The position numbers were made by a program, and so were the translations under genes. The notes beneath the pieces are model-generated. The model was given only the letters and a program-made list of their open reading frames with translations. It did not search any database and was not told the DNA's origin. A DNA stretch of 64,000 nt from Rallus limicola (taxonomy: Eukaryota > Chordata > Aves > Gruiformes > Rallidae), in the NCBI GenBank assembly GCA_022605955.1, contig JAKCOZ010000313.1, positions 204,727 through 268,726 of the forward strand. The letters run 5' to 3'. Shown in pieces: positions 45,601-56,280 of the stretch (position 1 is the stretch's first letter; each line of letters starts with the position of its first letter).

Positions 45601-47165
45601 TCTTTACTTTGGGAGTTATTGCTGGACGTTTAGCATGTTTTGAACTGCAGTCTGCTAGGGCCGAGAAAAGCACCGTAGGAGGTTCCAGGCATGTTCCCTC
45701 TTTCCAGGCAAAGGAAAAGGCTGAGAGCCAAAGTGACAGGGTCTGCTCGTGTGTCCTGTTAGGAGGTTTCAGACAAGCTATGCCTTTCAGGCCTAGCTTC
45801 TTTACTTTGGGAGTTATTGCTGGACGTTTAGCATGTTTTGAACTGCAGTCTGCTACGGCCGAGAAAAGCACCGTAGGAGGTTCCAGGCATGTTCCCTCTT
45901 TCCAGGCAAAGGAAAAGGCTGAGAGCCAAAGTGACAGGGTCTGCTCGTGTGTCCTGTTAGGAGGTTTCAGACAAGCTATGCCTTTCAGGCCTAGCTTCTT
46001 TACTTTGGGAGTTAATGCTGGACGTTTAGCATGTTTTGAACTGCAGTCTGCTAGGGCTGAGAAAAGCACCGTAGGAGGTTCCAGGCATGTTCCCTCTTTC
46101 CAGGCAAAGGAAAAGGCTGAGAGCCAAAGTGACAGGGTCTGCTCGTGTGTCCTGATAGGAGGTTTCAGACAAGCTATGCCTTTCAGGCCTAGCTTCTTTA
46201 CTTTGGGAGTTATTGCTGGACGTTTAGCATGTTTTGAACTGCAGTCTGCTAGGGCCGAGAAAAGCACCGTAGGAGGTTCCAGGCATGTTCCCTCTTTCCA
46301 GGCAAAGGAAAAGGCTGAGAGCCAAAGTGACAGGGTCTGCTCGTGTGTCCTGTTAGGAGGTTTCAGACAAGCTATGCCTTTCAGGCCTAGCTTCTTTACT
46401 TTGGGAGTTAATGCTGGACGTTTAGCATGTTTTGAACTGCAGTCTGCTAGGGCTGAGAAAAGCACCGTAGGAGGTTCCAGGCATGTTCCCTCTTTCCAGG
46501 CAAAGGAAAAGGCTGAGAGCCAAAGTGACAGGGTCTGCTCGTGTGTCCTGATAGGAGGTTTCAGACAAGCTATGCCTTTCAGGCCTAGCTTCTTTACTTT
46601 GGGAGTTATTGCTGGACGTTTAGCATGTTTTGAACTGCAGTCTGCTAGGGCCGAGAAAAGCACCGTAGGAGGTTCCAGGCATGTTCCCTCTTTCCAGGCA
46701 AAGGAAAAGGCTGAGAGCCAAAGTGACAGGGTCTGCTCGTGTGTCCTGTTAGGAGGTTTCAGACAAGCTATGCCTTTCAGGCCTAGCTTCTTTACTTTGG
46801 GAGTTATTGCTGGACGTTTAGCATGTTTTGAACTGCAGTCTGCTAGGGCCGAGAAAAGCACCGTAGGAGGTTCCAGGCATGTTCCCTCTTTCCAGGCAAA
46901 GGAAAAGGCTGAGAGCCAAAGTGACAGGGTCTGCTCGTGTGTCCTGTTAGGAGGTTTCAGACAAGCTATGCCTTTCAGGCCTAGCTTCTTTACTTTGGGA
47001 GTTATTGCTGGACGTTTAGCATGTTTTGAACTGCAGTCTGCTAGGGCCGAGAAAAGCACCGTAGGAGGTTCCAGGCATGTTCCCTCTTTCCAGGCAAAGG
47101 AAAAGGCTGAGAGCCAAAGTGACAGGGTCTGCTCGTGTGTCCTGTTAGGAGGTTTCAGACAAGCT

Positions 47166-50135
47166 ATGCCTTTCAGTCCTAGCTTCTTTACTTTGGGAGT
47201 TATTGCTGGACGTTTAGCATGTTTTGAACTGCAGTCTGCTAGGGCCGAGAAAAGCACCGTAGGAGGTTCCAGGCATGTTCCCTCTTTCCAGGCAAAGGAA
47301 AAGGCTGAGAGCCAAAGTGACAGGGTCTGCTCATGTGTCCTGTTAGGAGGTTTCAGACAAGCTATGCCTTTCAGGCCTAGCTTCTTTACTTTGGGAGTTA
47401 TTGCTGGACGTTTAGCATGTTTTCAACTGCAGTCTGCTAGGCTCGAGAAAAGCACCGTAGGAGGTTCCAGGCATGTTCCCTCTTTCCAGGCAAAGGAAAA
47501 GGCTGAGAGCCAAAGTGACAGGGTCTGCTCGTGTGTCCTGTTAGGAGGTTTCAGACAAGCTATGCCTTTCAGGCCTAGCTTCTTTACTTTGGGAGTTATT
47601 GCTGGCCGTTTAGCATGTTTTGAACTGCAGTCTGCTAGGGCCGAGAAAAGCACCGTAGGAGGTTCCAGGCATGTTCCCTCTTTCCAGGCAAAGGAAAAGG
47701 CTGAGAGCCAAAGTGACAGGGTCTGCTCGTGTGTCCTGTTAGGAGGTTTCAGACAAGCTATGCCTTTCAGGCCTAGCTTCTTTACTTTGGGAGTTATTGC
47801 TGGACGTTTAGCATGTTTTCAACTGCAGTCTGCTAGGCTCGAGAAAAGCACCGTAGGAGGTTCCAGGCATGTTCCCTCTTTCCAGGCAAAGGAAAAGGCT
47901 GAGAGCCAAAGTGACAGGGTCTGCTCGTGTGTCCTGTTAGGAGGTTTCAGACAAGCTATGCCTTTCAGGCCTAGCTTCTTTACTTTGGGAGTTATTGCTG
48001 GACGTTTAGCATGTTTTGAACTGCAGTCTGCTAGGGCCGAGAAAAGCACCGTAGGAGGTTCCAGGCATGTTCCCTCTTTCCAGGCAAAGGAAAAGGCTGA
48101 GAGCCAAAGTGACAGGGTCTGCTCATGTGTCCTGTTAGGAGGTTTCAGACAAGCTATGCCTTTCAGGCCTAGCTTCTTTACTTTGGGAGTTATTGCTGGA
48201 CGTTTAGCATGTTTTGAACTGCAGTCTGCTAGGGCCGAGGAAAGCACCGAAGGAGGTTCCAGGCATGTTCCCTCTTTCCAGGCAAAGGAAAAGGCTGAGA
48301 GCCAAAGTGACAGGGTCTGCTCGTGTGTCCTGTTAGGAGGTTTCAGACAAGCTATGCCTTTCAGGCCTAGCTTCTTTACTTTGGGAGTTATTGCTGGACG
48401 TTTAGCATGTTTTGAACTGCAGTCTGCTAGGGCCGAGAAAAGCACCGTAGGAGGTTCCAGGCATGTTCCCTCTTTCCAGGCAAAGGAAAAGGCTGAGAGC
48501 CAAAGTGACAGGGTCTGCTCGTGTGTCCTGTTAGGAGGTTTCAGACAAGCTATGCCTTTCAGGCCTAGCTTCTTTACTTTGGGAGTTAATGCTGGACGTT
48601 TAGCATGTTTTGAACTGCAGTCTGCTAGGGCTGAGAAAAGCACCGTAGGAGGTTCCAGGCATGTTCCCTCTTTCCAGGCAAAGGAAAAGGCTGAGAGCCA
48701 AAGTGACAGGGTCTGCTCGTGTGTCCTGATAGGAGGTTTCAGACAAGCTATGCCTTTCAGGCCTAGCTTCTTTACTTTGGGAGTTATTGGTGGACGTTTA
48801 GCATGTTTTGAACTGCAGTCTGCTAGGGCCGAGAAAAGCACCGTAGGAGGTTCCAGGCATGTTCCCTCTTTCCAGGCAAAGGAAAAGGCTGAGAGCCAAA
48901 GTGACAGGGTCTGCTCGTGTGTCCTGTTAGGAGGTTTCAGACAAGCTATGCCTTTCAGGCCTACCTTCTTTACTTTGGGAGTTATTGCTGGACGTTTAGC
49001 ATGTTTTGAACTGCAGTCTGCTAGGGCCGAGAAAAGCACCGTAGGAGGTTCCAGGCATGTTCCCTCTTTCCAGGCAAAGGAAAAGGCTGAGAGCCAAAGT
49101 GACAGGGTCTGCTCGTGTGTCCTGTTAGGAGGTTTCAGACAAGCTATGCCTTTCAGTCCTAGCTTCTTTACTTTGGGAGTTATTGCTGGACGTTTAGCAT
49201 GTTTTGAACTGCAGTCTGCTAGGGCCGAGAAAAGCACCGTAGGAGGTTCCAGGCATGTTCCCTCTTTCCAGGCAAAGGAAAAGGCTGAGAGCCAAAGTGA
49301 CAGGGTCTGCTCGTGTGTCCTGTTAGGAGGTTTCAGACAAGCTATGCCTTTCAGGCCTAGCTTCTTTACTTTGGGAGTTAATGCTGGACGTTTAGCATGT
49401 TTTGAACTGCAGTCTGCTAGGGCTGAGAAAAGCACCGTAGGAGGTTCCAGGCATGTTCCCTCTTTCCAGGCAAAGGAAAAGGCTGAGAGCCAAAGTGACA
49501 GGGTCTGCTCGTGTGTCCTGATAGGAGGTTTCAGACAAGCTATGCCTTTCAGGCCTAGCTTCTTTACTTTGGGAGTTATTGCTGGACGTTTAGCATGTTT
49601 TGAACTGCAGTCTGCTAGGGCCGAGAAAAGCACCGTAGGAGGTTCCAGGCATGTTCCCTCTTTCCAGGCAAAGGAAAAGGCTGAGAGCCAAAGTGACAGG
49701 GTCTGCTCGTGTGTCCTGTTAGGAGGTTTCAGACAAGCTATGCCTTTCAGGCCTAGCTTCTTTACTTTGGGAGTTATTGCTGGACGTTTAGCATGTTTTG
49801 AACTGCAGTCTGCTAGGGCCGAGAAAAGCACCGTAGGAGGTTCCAGGCATGTTCCCTCTTTCCAGGCAAAGGAAAAGGCTGAGAGCCAAAGTGACAGGGT
49901 CTGCTCGTGTGTCCTGTTAGGAGGTTTCAGACAAGCTATGCCTTTCAGGCCTAGCTTCTTTACTTTGGGAGTTATTGCTGGACGTTTAGCATGTTTTGAA
50001 CTGCAGTCTGCTAGGGCCGAGAAAAGCACCGTAGGAGGTTCCAGGCATGTTCCCTCTTTCCAGGCAAAGGAAAAGGCTGAGAGCCAAAGTGACAGGGTCT
50101 GCTCGTGTGTCCTGTTAGGAGGTTTCAGACAAGCT
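47166..50135 (+). repeat. Higher-order repeat copy A, 15 monomers (2,970 bp)
   Basis: The copy begins with a TTTCAGTCC monomer. Next come a TTTTCAACTG plus CTCGAG monomer, a GGCCG monomer, a second TTTTCAACTG plus CTCGAG monomer, a majority monomer, and a GAGGAAAGCACCGAAGG monomer. Then follow majority, N type (48,552), a monomer with TATTGGTGG, a CCTACCTTC monomer, a second TTTCAGTCC monomer, N type (49,344) and three majority monomers. This is the fullest form of the 47-55 kb higher-order repeat and the reference for copies B, C and D. Confidence 0.9.
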
Positions 50136-52907
50136 ATGCCTTTCAGTCCTAGCTTCTTTACTTTGGGAGTTATTGCTGGACGTTTAGCATGTTTTGAACT
50201 GCAGTCTGCTAGGGCCGAGAAAAGCACCGTAGGAGGTTCCAGGCATGTTCCCTCTTTCCAGGCAAAGGAAAAGGCTGAGAGCCAAAGTGACAGGGTCTGC
50301 TCGTGTGTCCTGTTAGGAGGTTTCAGACAAGCTATGCCTTTCAGGCCTAGCTTCTTTACTTTGGGAGTTATTGCTGGACGTTTAGCATGTTTTCAACTGC
50401 AGTCTGCTAGGGCCGAGAAAAGCACCGTAGGAGGTTCCAGGCATGTTCCCTCTTTCCAGGCAAAGGAAAAGGCTGAGAGCCAAAGTGACAGGGTCTGCTC
50501 GTGTGTCCTGTTAGGAGGTTTCAGACAAGCTATGCCTTTCAGGCCTAGCTTCTTTACTTTGGGAGTTATTGCTGGACGTTTAGCATGTTTTCAACTGCAG
50601 TCTGCTAGGCTCGAGAAAAGCACCGTAGGAGGTTCCAGGCATGTTCCCTCTTTCCAGGCAAAGGAAAAGGCTGAGAGCCAAAGTGACAGGGTCTGCTCGT
50701 GTGTCCTGTTAGGAGGTTTCAGACAAGCTATGCCTTTCAGGCCTAGCTTCTTTACTTTGGGAGTTATTGCTGGACGTTTAGCATGTTTTGAACTGCAGTC
50801 TGCTAGGGCCGAGAAAAGCACCGTAGGAGGTTCCAGGCATGTTCCCTCTTTCCAGGCAAAGGAAAAGGCTGAGAGCCAAAGTGACAGGGTCTGCTCATGT
50901 GTCCTGTTAGGAGGTTTCAGACAAGCTATGCCTTTCAGGCCTAGCTTCTTTACTTTGGGAGTTATTGCTGGACGTTTAGCATGTTTTGAACTGCAGTCTG
51001 CTAGGGCCGAGGAAAGCACCGAAGGAGGTTCCAGGCATGTTCCCTCTTTCCAGGCAAAGGAAAAGGCTGAGAGCCAAAGTGACAGGGTCTGCTCGTGTGT
51101 CCTGTTAGGAGGTTTCAGACAAGCTATGCCTTTCAGGCCTAGCTTCTTTACTTTGGGAGTTATTGCTGGACGTTTAGCATGTTTTGAACTGCAGTCTGCT
51201 AGGGCCGAGAAAAGCACCGTAGGAGGTTCCAGGCATGTTCCCTCTTTCCAGGCAAAGGAAAAGGCTGAGAGCCAAAGTGACAGGGTCTGCTCGTGTGTCC
51301 TGTTAGGAGGTTTCAGACAAGCTATGCCTTTCAGGCCTAGCTTCTTTACTTTGGGAGTTAATGCTGGACGTTTAGCATGTTTTGAACTGCAGTCTGCTAG
51401 GGCTGAGAAAAGCACCGTAGGAGGTTCCAGGCATGTTCCCTCTTTCCAGGCAAAGGAAAAGGCTGAGAGCCAAAGTGACAGGGTCTGCTCGTGTGTCCTG
51501 ATAGGAGGTTTCAGACAAGCTATGCCTTTCAGGCCTAGCTTCTTTACTTTGGGAGTTATTGCTGGACGTTTAGCATGTTTTGAACTGCAGTCTGCTAGGG
51601 CCGAGAAAAGCACCGTAGGAGGTTCCAGGCATGTTCCCTCTTTCCAGGCAAAGGAAAAGGCTGAGAGCCAAAGTGACAGGGTCTGCTCGTGTGTCCTGTT
51701 AGGAGGTTTCAGACAAGCTATGCCTTTCAGGCCTACCTTCTTTACTTTGGGAGTTATTGCTGGACGTTTAGCATGTTTTGAACTGCAGTCTGCTAGGGCC
51801 GAGAAAAGCACCGTAGGAGGTTCCAGGCATGTTCCCTCTTTCCAGGCAAAGGAAAAGGCTGAGAGCCAAAGTGACAGGGTCTGCTCGTGTGTCCTGTTAG
51901 GAGGTTTCAGACAAGCTATGCCTTTCAGGCCTAGCTTCTTTACTTTGGGAGTTATTGCTGGACGTTTAGCATGTTTTGAACTGCAGTCTGCTAGGGCCGA
52001 GAAAAGCACCGTAGGAGGTTCCAGGCATGTTCCCTCTTTCCAGGCAAAGGAAAAGGCTGAGAGCCAAAGTGACAGGGTCTGCTCGTGTGTCCTGTTAGGA
52101 GGTTTCAGACAAGCTATGCCTTTCAGGCCTAGCTTCTTTACTTTGGGAGTTAATGCTGGACGTTTAGCATGTTTTGAACTGCAGTCTGCTAGGGCTGAGA
52201 AAAGCACCGTAGGAGGTTCCAGGCATGTTCCCTCTTTCCAGGCAAAGGAAAAGGCTGAGAGCCAAAGTGACAGGGTCTGCTCGTGTGTCCTGATAGGAGG
52301 TTTCAGACAAGCTATGCCTTTCAGGCCTAGCTTCTTTACTTTGGGAGTTATTGCTGGACGTTTAGCATGTTTTGAACTGCAGTCTGCTAGGGCCGAGAAA
52401 AGCACCGTAGGAGGTTCCAGGCATGTTCCCTCTTTCCAGGCAAAGGAAAAGGCTGAGAGCCAAAGTGACAGGGTCTGCTCGTGTGTCCTGTTAGGAGGTT
52501 TCAGACAAGCTATGCCTTTCAGGCCTAGCTTCTTTACTTTGGGAGTTATTGCTGGACGTTTAGCATGTTTTGAACTGCAGTCTGCTAGGGCCGAGAAAAG
52601 CACCGTAGGAGGTTCCAGGCATGTTCCCTCTTTCCAGGCAAAGGAAAAGGCTGAGAGCCAAAGTGACAGGGTCTGCTCGTGTGTCCTGTTAGGAGGTTTC
52701 AGACAAGCTATGCCTTTCAGGCCTAGCTTCTTTACTTTGGGAGTTATTGCTGGACGTTTAGCATGTTTTGAACTGCAGTCTGCTAGGGCCGAGAAAAGCA
52801 CCGTAGGAGGTTCCAGGCATGTTCCCTCTTTCCAGGCAAAGGAAAAGGCTGAGAGCCAAAGTGACAGGGTCTGCTCGTGTGTCCTGTTAGGAGGTTTCAG
52901 ACAAGCT
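50136..52907 (+). repeat. Higher-order repeat copy B, 14 monomers (2,772 bp)
   Basis: Copy B follows A in order: TTTCAGTCC, TTTTCAACTG hybrid, TTTTCAACTG plus CTCGAG, majority, CACCGAAGG, majority, N (51,324), majority, CCTACCTTC, majority, N (52,116), three majority. It is one monomer shorter because a single hybrid at 50,334 replaces A's second and third monomers. It also lacks A's inner TTTCAGTCC change and TATTGGTGG change. Confidence 0.9.
50334..50531 (+). repeat. Hybrid monomer marking an unequal-crossover breakpoint
   Basis: The first part matches copy A's second monomer (TTTTCAACTG; C at 50,394). The rest matches A's third monomer (GGGCCGAG at 50,411-50,417 instead of GGCTCGAG). Everywhere else in copies A and C, TTTTCAACTG is followed by CTCGAG. 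The switch falls between 50,395 and 50,411. Joining the front of one monomer to the back of the next removes exactly one monomer, matching B's length. Confidence 0.82.
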
Positions 52908-55085
52908 ATGCCTTTCAGTCCTAGCTTCTTTACTTTGGGAGTTATTGCTGGACGTTTAGCATGTTTTGAACTGCAGTCTGCTAGGGCCGAGAAAAGCACC
53001 GTAGGAGGTTCCAGGCATGTTCCCTCTTTCCAGGCAAAGGAAAAGGCTGAGAGCCAAAGTGACAGGGTCTGCTCGTGTGTCCTGTTAGGAGGTTTCAGAC
53101 AAGCTATGCCTTTCAGGCCTAGCTTCTTTACTTTGGGAGTTATTGCTGGACGTTTAGCATGTTTTCAACTGCAGTCTGCTAGGCTCGAGAAAAGCACCGT
53201 AGGAGGTTCCAGGCATGTTCCCTCTTTCCAGGCAAAGGAAAAGGCTGAGAGCCAAAGTGACAGGGTCTGCTCGTGTGTCCTGTTAGGAGGTTTCAGACAA
53301 GCTATGCCTTTCAGGCCTAGCTTCTTTACTTTGGGAGTTATTGCTGGCCGTTTAGCATGTTTTGAACTGCAGTCTGCTAGGGCCGAGAAAAGCACCGTAG
53401 GAGGTTCCAGGCATGTTCCCTCTTTCCAGGCAAAGGAAAAGGCTGAGAGCCAAAGTGACAGGGTCTGCTCGTGTGTCCTGTTAGGAGGTTTCAGACAAGC
53501 TATGCCTTTCAGGCCTAGCTTCTTTACTTTGGGAGTTATTGCTGGACGTTTAGCATGTTTTCAACTGCAGTCTGCTAGGCTCGAGAAAAGCACCGTAGGA
53601 GGTTCCAGGCATGTTCCCTCTTTCCAGGCAAAGGAAAAGGCTGAGAGCCAAAGTGACAGGGTCTGCTCGTGTGTCCTGTTAGGAGGTTTCAGACAAGCTA
53701 TGCCTTTCAGGCCTAGCTTCTTTACTTTGGGAGTTATTGCTGGACGTTTAGCATGTTTTGAACTGCAGTCTGCTAGGGCCGAGAAAAGCACCGTAGGAGG
53801 TTCCAGGCATGTTCCCTCTTTCCAGGCAAAGGAAAAGGCTGAGAGCCAAAGTGACAGGGTCTGCTCATGTGTCCTGTTAGGAGGTTTCAGACAAGCTATG
53901 CCTTTCAGGCCTAGCTTCTTTACTTTGGGAGTTATTGCTGGACGTTTAGCATGTTTTGAACTGCAGTCTGCTAGGGCCGAGGAAAGCACCGAAGGAGGTT
54001 CCAGGCATGTTCCCTCTTTCCAGGCAAAGGAAAAGGCTGAGAGCCAAAGTGACAGGGTCTGCTCGTGTGTCCTGTTAGGAGGTTTCAGACAAGCTATGCC
54101 TTTCAGGCCTAGCTTCTTTACTTTGGGAGTTATTGCTGGACGTTTAGCATGTTTTGAACTGCAGTCTGCTAGGGCCGAGAAAAGCACCGTAGGAGGTTCC
54201 AGGCATGTTCCCTCTTTCCAGGCAAAGGAAAAGGCTGAGAGCCAAAGTGACAGGGTCTGCTCGTGTGTCCTGTTAGGAGGTTTCAGACAAGCTATGCCTT
54301 TCAGGCCTAGCTTCTTTACTTTGGGAGTTAATGCTGGACGTTTAGCATGTTTTGAACTGCAGTCTGCTAGGGCTGAGAAAAGCACCGTAGGAGGTTCCAG
54401 GCATGTTCCCTCTTTCCAGGCAAAGGAAAAGGCTGAGAGCCAAAGTGACAGGGTCTGCTCGTGTGTCCTGATAGGAGGTTTCAGACAAGCTATGCCTTTC
54501 AGGCCTAGCTTCTTTACTTTGGGAGTTATTGCTGGACGTTTAGCATGTTTTGAACTGCAGTCTGCTAGGGCCGAGAAAAGCACCGTAGGAGGTTCCAGGC
54601 ATGTTCCCTCTTTCCAGGCAAAGGAAAAGGCTGAGAGCCAAAGTGACAGGGTCTGCTCGTGTGTCCTGTTAGGAGGTTTCAGACAAGCTATGCCTTTCAG
54701 GCCTAGCTTCTTTACTTTGGGAGTTATTGCTGGACGTTTAGCATGTTTTGAACTGCAGTCTGCTAGGGCCGAGAAAAGCACCGTAGGAGGTTCCAGGCAT
54801 GTTCCCTCTTTCCAGGCAAAGGAAAAGGCTGAGAGCCAAAGTGACAGGGTCTGCTCGTGTGTCCTGTTAGGAGGTTTCAGACAAGCTATGCCTTTCAGGC
54901 CTAGCTTCTTTACTTTGGGAGTTATTGCTGGACGTTTAGCATGTTTTGAACTGCAGTCTGCTAGGGCCGAGAAAAGCACCGTAGGAGGTTCCAGGCATGT
55001 TCCCTCTTTCCAGGCAAAGGAAAAGGCTGAGAGCCAAAGTGACAGGGTCTGCTCGTGTGTCCTGTTAGGAGGTTTCAGACAAGCT
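52908..55085 (+). repeat. Higher-order repeat copy C, 11 monomers (2,178 bp)
   Basis: Copy C matches A through the first N monomer: TTTCAGTCC, TTTTCAACTG plus CTCGAG, GGCCG, TTTTCAACTG plus CTCGAG, majority, CACCGAAGG, majority, N (54,294). Three majority monomers then end the copy, as in A's last three. The four-monomer stretch from just after A's first N through its second N is missing, so C has one N where A has two. Exchange between the two N monomers would give this product directly. Confidence 0.88.
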
Positions 55086-56280
55086 ATGCCTTTCAGTCCT
55101 AGCTTCTTTACTTTGGGAGTTATTGCTGGACGTTTAGCATGTTTTGAACTGCAGTCTGCTAGGGCCGAGAAAAGCACCCGTAGGAGGTTCCAGGCATGTT
55201 CCCTCTTTCCAGGCAAAGGAAAAGGCTGAGAGCCAAAGTGACAGGGTCTGCTCGTGTGTCCTGTTAGGAGGTTTCAGACAAGCTATGCCTTTCAGGCCTA
55301 GCTTCTTTACTTTGGGAGTTATTGCTGGACGTTTAGCATGTTTTGCAACTGCAGTCTGCTAGGCTCGAGAAAAGCACCGTAGGAGGTTCCAGGCATGTTC
55401 CCTCTCTTTCCAGGCAAAGGAAAAGGCTGAGAGCCAAAGTGACAGGGTCTGCTCGTGTGTCCTGTTAGGAGGTTTCAGACAAGCTATGCCTTTCAGGCCT
55501 AGCTTCTTTACTTTGGGAGTTATTGCTGGCCGTTTAGCATGTTTTGAACTGCAGTCTGCTAGGGCCGAGAAAAGCACCGTAGGAGGTTCCAGGCATGTTC
55601 CCTCTTTCCAGGCAAAGGAAAAGGCTGAGAGCCAAAGTGACAGGGTCTGCTCGTGTGTCCTGTTAGGAGGTTTCAGACAAGCTATGCCTTTCAGGCCTAG
55701 CTTCTTTACTTTGGGAGTTATTGCTGGACGTTTAGCATGTTTTGAACTGCAGTCTGCTAGGGCCGAGAAAAGCACCGTAGGAGGTTCCAGGCATGTTCCC
55801 TCTTTCCAGGCAAAGGAAAAGGCTGAGAGCCAAAGTGACAGGGTCTGCTCGTGTGTCCTGTTAGGAGGTTTCAGACAAGCTATGCCTTTCAGGCCTAGCT
55901 TCTTTACTTTGGGAGTTATTGCTGGACGTTTAGCATGTTTTGAACTGCAGTCTGCTAGGGCCGAGAAAAGCACCGTAGGAGGTTCCAGGCATGTTCCCCT
56001 CTTTCCAGGCAAAAGGAAAAGGCTGAGAGCCAAAGTGACAGGGTCTGCTCATGTGTCCTGTTAGGAGGTTTCAGACAAGCTATGCCTTTCAGGCCTAGCT
56101 TCTTTACTTTGGGAGTTATTGCTGGACGTTTAGCATGTTTTGAACTGCAGTCTGCTAGGGCCGAGGAAAGCACCGAAGGAGGTTCCAGGCATGTTCCCTC
56201 TTTCCAGGCAAAGGAAAAGGCTGAGAGCCAAAGTGACAGGGTCTGCTCGTGTGTCCTGTTAGGCAGGTTTCAGACAAGCT
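55086..56280 (+). repeat. Start of a fourth higher-order repeat copy (D), incomplete
   Basis: The series restarts: TTTCAGTCC (55,101), a TTTTGCAACTG plus CTCGAG monomer (55,341-55,370), GGCCG (about 55,528), two near-majority monomers, then CTCATGTG (56,049) followed by GAGGAAAGCACCGAAGG (56,162-56,178). The second TTTTCAACTG plus CTCGAG monomer of A and C is absent. Beyond 56.3 kb the expected N monomer does not appear and several 1-bp indels blur the register. Confidence 0.75.

Noticed and set aside
37736..47257. A 3,173-codon minus-strand reading frame
   Set aside because: This is the same period effect on the other strand. It is broken wherever a monomer carries TTTTCAACTG or CTTTTCAGG, both of which are ordinary recurrent variants.
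37860..55229. A 5,789-codon plus-strand reading frame that could be read as a giant 66-residue-repeat protein
   Set aside because: It follows from a 198-bp period with no stop in that frame. The opposite strand is open over much of the same DNA, changes between copies fall freely on amino-acid-altering positions, and comparable frames elsewhere in the array end at nonsense or frameshift changes in single monomers. I saw no start context, intron or terminator structure that would mark a gene.
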